The position numbers and the translations under genes are program-made. DNA of 64,000 nt, taken from assembly GCF_036924715.1 (NCBI RefSeq), contig NZ_JAZHSB010000001.1, positions 3,215,001-3,279,000 on the forward strand. Reading direction: 5' to 3'. The stretch comes from Bradyrhizobium sp. AZCC 1721. GTDB taxonomy: Bacteria > Pseudomonadota > Alphaproteobacteria > Rhizobiales > Xanthobacteraceae. Shown here in pieces: positions 8,895 to 18,513 of this stretch. Each line of letters begins with the position of its first letter. The first letter of the stretch is position 1. Under the pieces are notes generated by a model. The model searched no databases, had not been told where the DNA came from, and saw only the letters and a list, made by a program, of their open reading frames with translations.

Positions 8895-10490
8895 ATGGAT
8901 TGGTCGCAGCACTCCATTCCGGCGATGCGGCTCGAGCCGCGCTTTGGCGATCGGATGGTCCCGGTCTTTTGCGACCGGCCCAAGAGCATTCCGGCGATGG
9001 TGGCCGAAGCGGTTGCGACCAACCCGGACGGCGAGGCGCTGGTCTGCGGCGCCACGCGAATGACATGGCGCGAGGTCGCACAGCAATCGGCGCAAATCGC
9101 AGCAGGATTTCAAAGACTCGGCCTGCAGCGCGGCGACCGCGTCGCGCTGCTGCTCGGCAACAGAATCGAATTCGTGCTGACGATGCTGGGCGCGGCCCAT
9201 GCCGGTCTGGTGACGGTGCTGCTTTCGATCCGCCAGCAAAAGCCCGAGATCGCCTATGTGCTCACCGATTGCGGCGCAAAGCTCCTGATCCACGAGGCGG
9301 CCTTGGCCGATCGTGTGCCCGATGCGAGCGATATTCCCGATGTGATGCGCCGGATTGTTGTCGACGACGACCCGCGAGTTTCGCGCTTTTCCGAACTGGC
9401 TGACAACGCGCCGCTGGCCGCACCAATCGAGGTCGGCGAAGAGGACACTGCCATGATCCTCTATACGTCGGGCACCACGGGGCGGCCAAAGGGCGCGATG
9501 CTCGCCCATTGCACCATCATTCATTCGGCCATGGTGTTCGTATCATGCATGAAGCTTACCGAAGCGGACCGCTCGATCGCCGCCGTGCCGCTCGGGCACG
9601 TCACGGGCGTGGTCGCCAACGTCATGACCATGGTCCGTTGCGCAGGCGCGCTGATCATCATGGCGGAGTTCAAGGCGGCGGAATATTTGAAGCTCGCCGC
9701 GCGCGAGCGGGTCACCTACACCGTGATGGTGCCGGCGATGTACAATCTCTGCCTGCTGCAGCCGGATTTCGACAGCTACGATCTGTCGAACTGGCGGATC
9801 GGCGGCTTTGGCGGTGCGCCGATGCCGATCGCCACCATTGAGAAACTCGATGCCAAGATTCCCGGCCTGAAGCTGATGAATTGCTACGGCGCGACTGAGA
9901 CCACGTCGCCCTCGACCATGATGCCGGGCGAATTGACCGCCAGCCACATCGACAGCGTCGGCTTGCCCTGTCCCGGCGCGCAGATCGTCGTGATGGATGC
10001 CGGGGGCCGCGAACTGCCGCGCGGCGAGATCGGCGAAATCTGGATTCACGGTGGGTCCGTCATCAAGGGCTACTGGAACAATCCGAAGGCGACGGCGGAG
10101 AGTTTTACGGCCGGCTTCTGGCATTCCGGCGATCTCGGCTCGATCGACGAAGAGAATTTCGTGCGCGTGTTCGATCGTCAGAAGGACATGATCAATCGCG
10201 GCGGGCTCAAGATCTATTCCGCCGAGGTCGAGTCGGTGCTTTCAGGCCATCCCGACGTGGTCGAGAGCGCAATCATCGCAAAACCGTGCCCGGTGCTAGG
10301 CGAGCGCGTGCATGCCGTCGTCGTGACGCGGAATGCCGTCAGCGGCGAAGCGCTGCGCGCCTGGTGCGCCGAGCGGCTGTCGGACTACAAGGTGCCGGAA
10401 ACCATGGATCTGCGGACGGACCCGTTGCCGCGCAATGCCAACGGCAAGGTGATGAAGCGGCAGCTCCGCGACGCTTTCACGGCGGCTTAG
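8895..10490 (+). CDS. AMP-dependent acyl-CoA synthetase/ligase
   Basis: A 531-residue class I adenylate-forming enzyme. The AMP-binding core MILYTSGTTGRPKGAMLAH is near residue 190, the second motif NCYGATETTSPS near 330, the WHSGDLG aspartate motif near 410, and the C-terminal swing-domain lysine in PRNANGKVMKRQL near 520. It would activate a carboxylic acid to acyl-AMP and then acyl-CoA; chain length is not predictable. The open frame extends upstream into panB but has no conserved residues there, so I start at ATG 8895. Cotranscribed with panB. Confidence 0.9.
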   Translation: MDWSQHSIPAMRLEPRFGDRMVPVFCDRPKSIPAMVAEAVATNPDGEALVCGATRMTWREVAQQSAQIAAGFQRLGLQRGDRVALLLGNRIEFVLTMLGAAHAGLVTVLLSIRQQKPEIAYVLTDCGAKLLIHEAALADRVPDASDIPDVMRRIVVDDDPRVSRFSELADNAPLAAPIEVGEEDTAMILYTSGTTGRPKGAMLAHCTIIHSAMVFVSCMKLTEADRSIAAVPLGHVTGVVANVMTMVRCAGALIIMAEFKAAEYLKLAARERVTYTVMVPAMYNLCLLQPDFDSYDLSNWRIGGFGGAPMPIATIEKLDAKIPGLKLMNCYGATETTSPSTMMPGELTASHIDSVGLPCPGAQIVVMDAGGRELPRGEIGEIWIHGGSVIKGYWNNPKATAESFTAGFWHSGDLGSIDEENFVRVFDRQKDMINRGGLKIYSAEVESVLSGHPDVVESAIIAKPCPVLGERVHAVVVTRNAVSGEALRAWCAERLSDYKVPETMDLRTDPLPRNANGKVMKRQLRDAFTAA

Positions 10491-11347
10491 AGCTTCGGCG
10501 CGCTGCCTTTGGGCATCGCGCTCTCGCTTGGCCCGGCGGCGAGCGCGGCACTGTCGATCGCGGCGGCGCTGACGAGCTGCTTGACGTCCAGCAGGGTGAA
10601 TTGGGCGATACCGACGCGGTCGGCCAGCGTGCCCGGAACGAGCTGAACACTCAACACGCCGTCGCAGTTCGCGCCCTTCGCCTCGGTGAGCATGGCGCCC
10701 GGTTCCTTGGCTTTGGTCTGGGCGCGCTTGACGACCGCCACGCAACTGCCGCGCACGGTGTCGCCGTTGAGCTTGACGGCGGCCCTAGGGTCGAGCGGCT
10801 TGTCGATCGCTTCGAGCGCAGTCGCTTCCTTGTACTTGCCGCCGACCGACATGATCGAGCCCTTGCGATAGATGTAGTACAGATGCTGGTCGCCGACGAT
10901 GGTCGGCACGCCGTATTTGCCCATGATCTCCTTGATCATGTCCGCCTTCGACGGCTGCTGGTCCGGTGCGAAGGTCAGGTTGCGGGCGACGAAATAGGCG
11001 CGGTTGGCGCTCGCGGGCGAGGAGAAGCTGGTCGAGAGCATCTCGCCGTTCTGTTTCGAACCGGCAGGAAGGCTGAAATTCAAGGCGGAGACATAGCTGG
11101 CGCCGCCGAACTTCTGCTGCTGGATGTCGGTCTTGGTGTCGGTCCGGCCCTTGAACAGCGAATCAAAAATGGCGCGGGCGGATTCGGCGTTCGATTCGGT
11201 CGAGATACCCAAAATGTCGGGGCGCAGCTTGCCCGAGAATGCCGTCTCGGGCGCCTTCGGCTTGAAGTCCTCGGCCAGTGACGCTGCGGCCGCCAGGGGT
11301 ACCAGGCCGAAGGCAAGCAGCATCGAAACCAGCGCGTGGCGAGGCAT
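10487..11347 (-). CDS. Hypothetical secreted protein
   Basis: A 286-residue protein with a clear signal peptide (LVSMLLAFGLVPLAAAASLAEDF). The mature part has no motif I recognise; notable segments are GILSTESNAESARAIFDSLFKG-like helix, GVPTIVGDQHLYYIYRKG and GSCVAVVKRAQTK, and it has two cysteines (SCVAVV and NCDGVL) that could form a disulfide in the periplasm. It converges on the acyl-CoA ligase with a 4-base overlap of the stop codons. Conserved in appearance with the genus but function unknown. Confidence 0.7.
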   Translation of the reverse strand: MPRHALVSMLLAFGLVPLAAAASLAEDFKPKAPETAFSGKLRPDILGISTESNAESARAIFDSLFKGRTDTKTDIQQQKFGGASYVSALNFSLPAGSKQNGEMLSTSFSSPASANRAYFVARNLTFAPDQQPSKADMIKEIMGKYGVPTIVGDQHLYYIYRKGSIMSVGGKYKEATALEAIDKPLDPRAAVKLNGDTVRGSCVAVVKRAQTKAKEPGAMLTEAKGANCDGVLSVQLVPGTLADRVGIAQFTLLDVKQLVSAAAIDSAALAAGPSESAMPKGSAPKL

Positions 11348-11586
11348 GAAACACCTGAAAAAGTACGGATCGACAATGGAAGCGGCCGGGATTACGCCAA
11401 ACTTTGAACCGCGATGTCAACATTGCCGGCCGATTTCGGAGGCGGTTGGGAGCCGCTGTTAACGCTTTGATCCGCCTCGCTTTGCCTTGCCACCGCCATA
11501 TCGATAGGCTACGCCCCGGCCATGCGGGATCGGGCGTGCGATACTGCCGCCGAAGCTGCGGTTCCCCGGGGATGGGATATCTTTAA

Positions 11587-12240
11587 GTGTCTGAATTATT
11601 TGATGAAGTAGACGAGGAGGTCCGTCGCGAGCAGCTCAAAAGGCTGTGGGACCGGTATTCGCTTCTGATCATCGCCGGCCTGATTTTGATCATCGCCGCC
11701 GTCGGCGGCTGGCGTGGCTACCAGTATCTGGAGTCCAAGAAGGCGGCCGAGGCAGGGGCGGCGTTCGACAAGGCGGTCGAGCTTTCGGAAGCCAACAAGC
11801 ACGCCGAGGCCGAAGTCGCGTTCGCCGATCTCGTTGCGAAGGCGCCGTTCGGCTACCGCGTGCTGGCACGGTTGCGCATGGCGGCGGAAGTCGCCAACCG
11901 CGATCCGCAGGCCGCGGCAAAGCTGTTCGACGAGATTGCCGCTGACCGCAGCGTCGGTGTCGCCGAGCAGGATCTCGCGCGGATTCGCGCGGCCCAGTTG
12001 CTGTTGGAAAGCACCAGCTATCCCAACATGAAAGACCGCCTCGAAGCCGCTGCCGCGCCGGGCGCCACGTTCCGCCATACCGCGCGCGAATTGCTGGCGC
12101 TATCGGCTTGGCGCGCCAATGATGCCGGAGCGACGCGGCAATGGCTGGATATGATCGCCAATGACGGTGAGACGCCGCCGAGCCTGCGCTCGCGTGCCGA
12201 AGCGCTACAGGCCTTGCTGCCGCCGGTCGCCAAGAGCTGA
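11587..12240 (+). CDS. YfgM-like tetratricopeptide membrane protein
   Basis: A 217-residue protein of the YfgM/DUF2133 type. An N-terminal acidic stretch (SELFDEVDEEVRREQLKRLWDRYS) is followed by one transmembrane helix (LLIIAGLILIIAAVGGWRGY, about residues 25-45) and a TPR-like helical periplasmic domain (ESKKAAEAGAAFDKAVELSE onward). Known YfgM binds the Sec translocon and periplasmic chaperones. The gene lies just upstream of a lipoprotein gene and der, the same neighbourhood (yfgM-bamB-der) as in other proteobacteria. Start is GTG 11587. Confidence 0.82.
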   Translation: MSELFDEVDEEVRREQLKRLWDRYSLLIIAGLILIIAAVGGWRGYQYLESKKAAEAGAAFDKAVELSEANKHAEAEVAFADLVAKAPFGYRVLARLRMAAEVANRDPQAAAKLFDEIAADRSVGVAEQDLARIRAAQLLLESTSYPNMKDRLEAAAAPGATFRHTARELLALSAWRANDAGATRQWLDMIANDGETPPSLRSRAEALQALLPPVAKS

Positions 12241-12269
12241 CGGAGAACGAGTTGAGTGGGAAACCGACC

Positions 12270-12791
12270 ATGCGCCGCCCGCAACGTTTGATCGCAGCCG
12301 CCATTCTCGTCGCGCTTTCCGGCGCGCTGGCAGGCTGCGGCGGTGGCGGTTTGGGCAATTTCGATCCCACCGACATGCTCGACTTCCTCGACACCAAGAA
12401 GAAATTGCCCGGTGAGCGCAAGCCGGTGTTTCCCGAAGGTGTGCCGGGCCTTGAGCAGGGCGTGCCGAAGGATCTCTATAGGGGCGCCAACCAACAGGTT
12501 GATGACCCGAATGCGCAGGCTGCCGCTGCGGCTCCTCCGCCGGAAGAGCCGAAATCGAAGCGTGGCGCGAAATCCAAGGGCAAGCAGGCTGCCGCACCCG
12601 CCGCTGCGGACCCCGACGTCGCGCCCGAGGAAGAGGGCAGCACCGCCGCTGCGCCGCCGGCGCCCAAGCCGGCCAAGATCGTGCGCAAGCGCACCACGGC
12701 TCCACCGCCCGATCAATCGGCCGCGCCCGCGCAATCCTCACAACAATCGGCTTTCCCGGCTCCGATGCCGAGCGGTAGTTTCTCGCGCTAA
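12270..12791 (+). CDS. Proline/alanine-rich lipoprotein
   Basis: A lipoprotein of about 173 residues. It starts MRRPQRLIAAAILVALSGAL with the lipobox LAGC at about residue 22, then GGGGLGNFDPTDMLDFLDTK. A short folded-looking part (KPVFPEGVPGLEQGVPKDLYRG) is followed by a long low-complexity Ala/Pro/Lys tail to the end. It occupies the slot between yfgM and der that bamB takes in many proteobacteria, but it has no beta-propeller repeats. An in-frame TTG at 12252 is an alternative start. Role unknown; envelope location is likely. Confidence 0.75.
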   Translation: MRRPQRLIAAAILVALSGALAGCGGGGLGNFDPTDMLDFLDTKKKLPGERKPVFPEGVPGLEQGVPKDLYRGANQQVDDPNAQAAAAAPPPEEPKSKRGAKSKGKQAAAPAAADPDVAPEEEGSTAAAPPAPKPAKIVRKRTTAPPPDQSAAPAQSSQQSAFPAPMPSGSFSR

Positions 12792-12814
12792 TTTGTTGTT
12801 TTCGTTCGATTGAC

Positions 12815-12835
12815 ACGCCCTTCAGAAACGGGCGT
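12815..12835 (+). terminator. Weak intergenic hairpin before der
   Basis: ACGCCC (12815-12820) pairs with GGGCGT (12830-12835) around a 9-base loop and is followed by only three T residues. It could be a weak terminator or an mRNA structure between the lipoprotein gene and der; readthrough is likely because der is 12 bases away. Confidence 0.35.
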
Positions 12836-12846
12836 TTGGATCATTT

Positions 12847-14229
12847 ATGTCCTTTACGATCGCCATCATCGGCCGACCCAACGTCGGCAAGTCGACGCTG
12901 TTCAACCGGCTGGTCGGGCAGAAGCTCGCGCTGGTGGACGACGAGCCCGGCGTCACCCGCGATCGCCGCGAGGGAAGCGCGCGTCTCGGCGATCTCGAAT
13001 TCACCGTGATCGATACCGCCGGCCTCGACGAGGGCGCCAAGGGCTCGCTCACGGCACGAATGCAGGAGCAGACCGAAGCCGCGATCGGCCTGGCCGATGC
13101 GCTGATGTTCGTGATCGACGCCCGTGCGGGCCTGACGCCGAACGATCGCGCCTTTGCCGATTTCGCGCGCCGCGCCAACAAGCCGGTGGTGCTGGTCGCC
13201 AACAAGAGCGAGGGCAAGCACGGCGAAATCGGCGCGATGGAATCCTACGCGCTGGGGCTCGGCGATCCCGTGCAGATTTCGGCCGAGCATGGCGAGGGCT
13301 TGAGCGATCTCTACGACGCGCTCGCCGCACTGATGCCGGAGCCGGCTGAAGAGCGGGAAGAGTTCGACGACGACGATATCGTATCGGACGAGGATCTCGC
13401 CCAGCGTCCGATCCGCGTCGCCATCGTCGGCCGTCCCAATGCCGGCAAGTCGACGCTGATCAATCATCTGCTCGGCGAGGAGCGGCTGTTGACCAGCGCC
13501 GAGGCCGGCACCACGCGCGATTCCATTTCGGTGGAGATCACCTGGCAGGGACGCGATTTCCGCGTATTCGATACTGCGGGCTTAAGGCGGCGCTCGCGGA
13601 TCGAGGAGAAGCTGGAAAAATTGTCGGTGGCGGACGCGCTGCGCGCCGTGCGCTTTGCCGAAGTCGTCGTGATGATGATGGATGCGCAGAACCGGTTCGA
13701 GGAACAGGATTTGCGCATCGCCGATCTGATCGAGCGCGAGGGGCGGGCGATCGTGCTCGCGGTCAACAAATGGGATTTGATGGAGCGCAAGCCGCATCTG
13801 ATTTCGGCGCTACGCAGCGATGCCGATCACTGGTTGCCGCAGGTGAAAGGTGTCCCCATCGTCGCCGTGTCCGGCTTGCTGGGCGAGGGCATCGATCGCC
13901 TGATGACCGCAATCCAGGATGCCTACGCAGTCTGGAACAAGCGCGTGCCTACGGCCGCGCTCAATCGCTGGTTCGAGCAGGCAGTCGATGCCAACCCGCC
14001 GCCCGCAGTGTCAGGTCGCCGGCTGAAGCTGAACTACATCACGCAGACCAAGGGGCGCCCGCCGAGCTTCGTGCTGTTCTGCTCGCGCGCGGACGCCGTG
14101 CCGCAATCCTACTTGCGCTATCTCACCAACAGCCTGCGCGAGGCTTTTGACCTGCCGGGCACGCCGATCCGCATCACGCTGCGCGAAAAGGCCAATCCGT
14201 TCGCGCATAAGCGCAAGCGGCCCTCATAA
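12847..14229 (+). CDS. der: Ribosome biogenesis GTPase Der (EngA)
   Basis: A 460-residue protein with two tandem GTPase domains and a KH-like C-terminal domain, the diagnostic Der architecture. G domain 1 has [14 protein letters not shown] near residue 8 and DTAGLDEG; G domain 2 has [14 protein letters not shown] near residue 198, [11 protein letters not shown] and NKWDLME. The tail [20 protein letters not shown] is the KH domain start. It matures the 50S subunit and is essential in most bacteria. Length is normal. ATG 12847 is immediately before the first strand of domain 1. Confidence 0.97.
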   Translation: MSFTIAIIGRPNVGKSTLFNRLVGQKLALVDDEPGVTRDRREGSARLGDLEFTVIDTAGLDEGAKGSLTARMQEQTEAAIGLADALMFVIDARAGLTPNDRAFADFARRANKPVVLVANKSEGKHGEIGAMESYALGLGDPVQISAEHGEGLSDLYDALAALMPEPAEEREEFDDDDIVSDEDLAQRPIRVAIVGRPNAGKSTLINHLLGEERLLTSAEAGTTRDSISVEITWQGRDFRVFDTAGLRRRSRIEEKLEKLSVADALRAVRFAEVVVMMMDAQNRFEEQDLRIADLIEREGRAIVLAVNKWDLMERKPHLISALRSDADHWLPQVKGVPIVAVSGLLGEGIDRLMTAIQDAYAVWNKRVPTAALNRWFEQAVDANPPPAVSGRRLKLNYITQTKGRPPSFVLFCSRADAVPQSYLRYLTNSLREAFDLPGTPIRITLREKANPFAHKRKRPS

Positions 14230-14394
14230 GCGGCACGTAGTTGGACGCCGCCTAGCTTCTCCCGGGTTACCCAAAAGACACAGTTGCACAATCTTGGCCA
14301 CGGCTTCTAGACAGCGCAGCGCAACGGTGCAATCCTGAGTTTTTAAAACTAGAAAAACAACTGATTGCGTTTCAAGCATACTGTGGGGCGCATT

Positions 14395-15363
14395 GTGAAA
14401 AGATATTTGATCGTTGCGGCGTTGACCGCGTCTTTCTTTGTATCCGGCTGCGCGATTCACCCGCTACCGGAGGACGTCACGGGTGTTCCAACCTATCACA
14501 TTGTCAGGCAAATCCGCTGTGAGGCGCGGGCCGCGGTGATTAGCTCAGCAATTGATGGATTGAGGAACTACACGCCGGACCCTGATGTCCAGCGGATTGC
14601 TCTTGAGTATCAAGACGGCACGCGACCCATCTCTGGCTTCTCGTACAAGGATTTCCGCAACCCGTACATTCGTTCGGTGGTCCGGCTCTTCTACGATACC
14701 GGCGTTGCCTACAACTTCAATCTTGAAATGACTGAGAACAACGATCTCGGGACCGAGATCAACCTCTTAAAGCCCTTTACCGACTCTACTCTCACCGTTG
14801 GAGTTTCAGCCGGTTTCAATCGTCAGCGGGTAAATACCCGGGCGTTTACTGTCACAGACACGTTTGGTGGCCTAATCCGAAACGTCGGGAACGACTACTG
14901 CAACAAGAAATTCATGGTGACTGAAAACTATGTCTATCCGATTGCTGGAAGGGTCGGCATCGAGAACATGGTTCACGACTTCATCAACATGACCTTGTTT
15001 GCAAATCTTCAAGGCAATACGTCGAGCGGCGAGGGGCCTCCAACGTTGGTCGACGCTCTTGAGTTCACCACGACTGTTTCGGGTTCGGCGACACCAAAGG
15101 TCACGTTTGCGCCGCTCGGGACCGGCCTCAGCGTTACGGATGCCAGTATCACTGGCAAACTTAGCCGGATAGATTTGCATAAGGTCACAATCGGTCTGGC
15201 GATCGACAAGGGAAGTTTGCCGCAGGTGGCGTCGCTGCGCGCGACACTATTTACACCCTTGCTGACGGCATCCGGCGGACGCGCAGAACAGAAAGCAGCC
15301 GAAGCAGTCAATCAGGTACTCACCAGTAAATTGTTTACTCGCACAATTGTCGTTCCTCGGTAG
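14395..15363 (+). CDS. Hypothetical lipoprotein
   Basis: About 322 residues from a GTG start: VKRYLIVAALTASFFVSGC gives a textbook lipoprotein signal with Cys at residue 19. Mature part: VTGVPTYHIVRQIRCEARAA suggests a conserved N-terminal block, and a beta-rich centre follows (YNFNLEMTENNDLGTEINLL, FTTTVSGSATPKVTFAPLG). The end has EAVNQVLTSKLFTRTIVV. An upstream TTG at 14365 is in frame but would bury the signal. I do not recognise the family. Codon use and base composition look less GC-rich than der upstream, which suggests horizontal acquisition. Confidence 0.7.
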   Translation: MKRYLIVAALTASFFVSGCAIHPLPEDVTGVPTYHIVRQIRCEARAAVISSAIDGLRNYTPDPDVQRIALEYQDGTRPISGFSYKDFRNPYIRSVVRLFYDTGVAYNFNLEMTENNDLGTEINLLKPFTDSTLTVGVSAGFNRQRVNTRAFTVTDTFGGLIRNVGNDYCNKKFMVTENYVYPIAGRVGIENMVHDFINMTLFANLQGNTSSGEGPPTLVDALEFTTTVSGSATPKVTFAPLGTGLSVTDASITGKLSRIDLHKVTIGLAIDKGSLPQVASLRATLFTPLLTASGGRAEQKAAEAVNQVLTSKLFTRTIVVPR

Positions 15364-15379
15364 TGCAGGGAGAATTGCA

Positions 15380-15736
15380 ATGGCCAAGAAAGCGAAGAAA
15401 GCGAAGGTAAAACCGACTTACATGAAGGGAAAAAAGCCGATGAAAATCGGCCTGCACGACGTGATCCGAGCGTTGAAGGTGATCGATGACCATGGTCATA
15501 TGGACAAATTCACAAAAGCCGCGAAAAAGAAGAAGGCAATGATGCTGATTGAGCCGGCGACGGTCAATTTCGTCAAAGATTTCATTGTCAAGAACGATAT
15601 GCATGCGCATCCGGTCGGCAAGCATATTGCAAACCCTCGCGTCGCTCCACGCGCAGCAGTGGCGGCGCGAAAGCTAGCCGCGGCGCCGGTTGTTCAGGCG
15701 AAGGACCCCTTTGAGTGCGATTTCTCGAAACATTGA
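15380..15736 (+). CDS. Small lysine-rich hypothetical protein
   Basis: A 118-residue basic protein starting MAKKAKKAKVKPTYMKGKKP, with further runs KKKKAMM and alanine-rich RVAPRAAVAARKLAAAPVV. The middle (GLHDVIRALKVIDDHGHMDK) looks helical and has several histidines. Such composition recalls histone-H1-like nucleoid proteins, but there are no AKKA pentad repeats through the tail, so this is only a resemblance. It follows the lipoprotein gene by 16 bases and probably shares its transcript. The upstream in-frame start at 15347 lies inside the lipoprotein coding sequence and is unlikely. Confidence 0.6.
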   Translation: MAKKAKKAKVKPTYMKGKKPMKIGLHDVIRALKVIDDHGHMDKFTKAAKKKKAMMLIEPATVNFVKDFIVKNDMHAHPVGKHIANPRVAPRAAVAARKLAAAPVVQAKDPFECDFSKH

Positions 15737-15842
15737 ACCGGCGCGCTGTGGATCGAAATTGCGGTTGGCAGTGAAATAAGGGTGTTGCGGCATCACTACG
15801 GACGCTAACAAGGCGTGTCGTTTAGGCGCGCCGGAGGCTATT

Positions 15843-17066
15843 TTGTCCGACAACACCAAGGCTGATATTCCGCGCAGTGGCGCGGCGGCTTTTATCTTCG
15901 TCACCATCCTGCTCGACATGCTCGCGCTCGGCCTGATCCTGCCGATCCTGCCCAAGATCGTGGAGAGTTTTGTCGACAACGACACCGCGACGGCGGCGCG
16001 GATCTTCGGCCTGTTCGGCACCGCCTGGGCGCTGATGCAGTTCCTGTTCTCGCCGATCCTTGGCGCGCTCTCGGACCGGTTCGGCCGCCGGCCGGTGGTG
16101 CTGCTATCGAATTTCGGGCTGGCGCTGGATTACGTGTTGATGGCGCTGGCGCCGTCGCTGACCTGGCTGTTTATCGGGCGGGTGATCTCAGGCATCACCT
16201 CGGCCAGCATTTCCACGGCCTTTGCCTATATCGCCGATGTGACGCCGCCGGAACGGCGTGCCGCGGTGTTCGGCAAGATTGGCGCGGCGTTCGGCGCCGG
16301 ATTCATTCTCGGCCCCGCCATCGGCGGCCTGCTCGGCGGCATGGATCCGCGTCTGCCGTTCTGGGTCGCGGCGGGCCTGAGCTTTGCGAACGCGCTATAT
16401 GGCTGGCTGATCCTCCCCGAGTCGCTGCCGCGGGATCGGCGCGCGCCGTTCCACTGGAAGAGCGCCAGTCCGCTCGGCGCATTGCATCTGTTGCGCTCGA
16501 ACCGGATTCTCGCTGGCCTGTCGCTGGCGAATTTCTTTGGCCAGGTCGCGCATGTGGTGCTGCCTTCCACCTTCGTGCTCTACGCCACCTATCGGTATGG
16601 CTGGGACACGACAACGGTGGGGCTCACGCTGGCTCTGGTTGGCGTGTGCGCCATGGTGGTGCAGGGTGCGGGCGTCGGGCCGATCGTCACGCGTCTTGGC
16701 GAGCGCAGCGCGCTGCTGCTCGGGCTCGCTAGCGGCGGGCTGGGATTCTTCATCTATGGCGCGGCGCCGACCGGGCTGTTGTTCTGGACCGGCATTCCCG
16801 TTATGGCGCTGTGGGGCGTGGCAGGCGCGGCGATCCAGGCCCTGACGACGCAGCTCGTTGCGCCGGATCAGCAGGGCCAGTTGCAGGGCGCGACCAACAG
16901 CGTCAACAGCATCGCCCAGATGGCGGGACCGTTCCTGTTCACGCTGACCTTTGCCTATTTCATCAGCGACCAGGCGCCGGTGAAATTGCCGGGCGCGCCG
17001 TTCCTGCTGGCGGCAGCACTGTTGGGGCTCGCGCTGTTGATTGCGTGGCGCACGCTGAAAAAGTAG
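15843..17066 (+). CDS. TCR/Tet family MFS transporter
   Basis: A 407-residue major facilitator with about 12 membrane helices. Motif A is GALSDRFGRRPVVLLSNFG near residue 75, and FAYIADVTPPERRAAVFGKI near 130 plus FILGPAIGGLLGG are the signatures shared with Tet(A)-type tetracycline and multidrug proton antiporters. Substrate cannot be deduced; chromosomal homologues in rhizobia are usually of unknown specificity. The start is TTG at 15843, with GGAGG about 8 bases upstream. The stop codon lies inside the palindrome at 17063-17143. Confidence 0.88.
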   Translation: MSDNTKADIPRSGAAAFIFVTILLDMLALGLILPILPKIVESFVDNDTATAARIFGLFGTAWALMQFLFSPILGALSDRFGRRPVVLLSNFGLALDYVLMALAPSLTWLFIGRVISGITSASISTAFAYIADVTPPERRAAVFGKIGAAFGAGFILGPAIGGLLGGMDPRLPFWVAAGLSFANALYGWLILPESLPRDRRAPFHWKSASPLGALHLLRSNRILAGLSLANFFGQVAHVVLPSTFVLYATYRYGWDTTTVGLTLALVGVCAMVVQGAGVGPIVTRLGERSALLLGLASGGLGFFIYGAAPTGLLFWTGIPVMALWGVAGAAIQALTTQLVAPDQQGQLQGATNSVNSIAQMAGPFLFTLTFAYFISDQAPVKLPGAPFLLAAALLGLALLIAWRTLKK

Positions 17067-17143
17067 GGTGGGTTAGCCGAAGGCGTAACCCACCGCTCGC
17101 TTGCGTGAAAAGAGGTGGGTTACGCTTCGCTAACCCACCCTAC
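17063..17143. repeat. Palindromic intergenic element, likely bidirectional terminator
   Basis: The ends GTAGGGTGGGTTAGC (17063-17077) and GCTAACCCACCCTAC (17129-17143) are exact inverse complements, and further pairing continues inward (GCGTAACCCACC against GGTGGGTTACGC). The element fills the gap between two convergent genes, MFS and LivK-like, so it probably serves as a shared terminator. GGTGGGTTA arms of this kind recur in Bradyrhizobium genomes. Confidence 0.75.
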
Positions 17144-17148
17144 AATTC

Positions 17149-18375
17149 TTACTTCTTTACCAGCGGGCACTCGCTGGCTTCGAGCGGCTTGGCGGCGTCT
17201 TCCGCCGAGATCGTGGCGATCTGCTTGTAGTAATCCCACGGCCCCTTCGACTCTTCCGGCTTCTTCACCTCGAACAGATAGGCCGGAATGAGACGGCGGC
17301 CGTCGGCGCGCAGCGGGCCCTTGCCGAACAGTGGATCATCGGTCGGCAATTCCTTCATCTTGGCGACGACCTTGGCGCCGTCATGCGGATTGCCGCCCAT
17401 CGCGTCGAGCGTCTTGAGATAGTGCAGCACCACTGCATAAACCCCGGCCACCGTCATCGAGGGCATCGTGCCTTTCGATGATACTTTCTGGAAGCGCTTG
17501 GACCATTCGCGCGTCTTGTCGTTCAGGTCCCAGTAAAACGATTCCGTGAACGTCAGACCTTGCGCGGTCTTCAAGCCCAACGAGTGAACGTCGTTAATGA
17601 AGAGCAGGAGCGCCGCAAGCTTCTGACCGCCCGCAACGATACCGAATTCGGAAGCCTGCTTGATCGCATTGGTGGTGTCGCCGCCAGCGTTGGCAAGGCC
17701 AACCACCTTTGCCTTCGAGGACTGCGCCTGCAACAGGAACGACGAGAAGTCCGACGTATTCAGCGGATGCCTGACTCCGCCCAGCACCTTGCCGCCGCTG
17801 GCGGTGACGACCGCCGAGGTGTCGCGTTCCAGCGCATGTCCGAACGCGTAGTCTGCGGTCAGGAAGAACCAGCTATCGCCACCGGCTTTGGTCAGCGCCT
17901 TGCCGGTTCCGTTGGCCAGCATGTAGGTGTCGTAGGTAAAGGAAATCGTGTTCGGCGTGCAGGCCTTGCCGGTGAGATCGGCTGTGGCAGCGCCCGAATT
18001 GAGCAGGACGACGTTCTTGTCCTTGACGAGGTTGCTCACCGCGAGCGCGACGCCGGAGTTCGGTGTGTCGGCGATGACGTCGACCTTGTCGTTGTCGATC
18101 CACTGCCTGGCGATGTTGACGCCGACGTCGGGCTTGTTCTGGTGATCGCCACTGACCAGATCGATCTTCCAACCCTTGGCGGCGAGGCCGGAATCGTCAA
18201 TCGCCATCTTCGCTGCAGCCACCGAATTGGGGCCGCCAATGTCGGCATAGAGGCTCGACATGTCATTCAGCACGCCGATCTTGACGGTCTTGTCCTGGGC
18301 CAGTGCTGGCGTCGCCAGGGCGAGTGCGGCAAGCGCCACGGAAGCGGCGAAGCGCCGCGCAATTCCAGTCGTCAT
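17149..18375 (-). CDS. ABC transporter substrate-binding protein (LivK-like, periplasmic binding fold I)
   Basis: A 408-residue periplasmic protein. The signal peptide (FAASVALAALALATPALAQ) is followed by KTVKIGVLNDMSSLYADIGG, the standard start of the branched-chain amino acid/amide binding family (Peripla_BP_6). The body has VVGLANAGGDTTNAIKQA and FTESFYWDLNDKTREWSKRF. This subgroup is common in Bradyrhizobium and often binds aromatic or other carboxylates rather than leucine, so the ligand is open. No permease or ATPase gene is adjacent. A short spacer and an NHL-gene remnant lie upstream. Confidence 0.88.
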   Translation of the reverse strand: MTTGIARRFAASVALAALALATPALAQDKTVKIGVLNDMSSLYADIGGPNSVAAAKMAIDDSGLAAKGWKIDLVSGDHQNKPDVGVNIARQWIDNDKVDVIADTPNSGVALAVSNLVKDKNVVLLNSGAATADLTGKACTPNTISFTYDTYMLANGTGKALTKAGGDSWFFLTADYAFGHALERDTSAVVTASGGKVLGGVRHPLNTSDFSSFLLQAQSSKAKVVGLANAGGDTTNAIKQASEFGIVAGGQKLAALLLFINDVHSLGLKTAQGLTFTESFYWDLNDKTREWSKRFQKVSSKGTMPSMTVAGVYAVVLHYLKTLDAMGGNPHDGAKVVAKMKELPTDDPLFGKGPLRADGRRLIPAYLFEVKKPEESKGPWDYYKQIATISAEDAAKPLEASECPLVKK

Positions 18376-18513
18376 GGTATTCCTCCAGAAATGTTGTTCG
18401 CCGGCTCTCTTTTCGGAACCTGCCAGCGGCTTTTGCGATAGTCCTTCTCAGAACCGCGGGCAAGGCACCTATCGTAGCGCGTCCGGCGTCAACTCGGGCC
18501 AGATCGCGATGTC

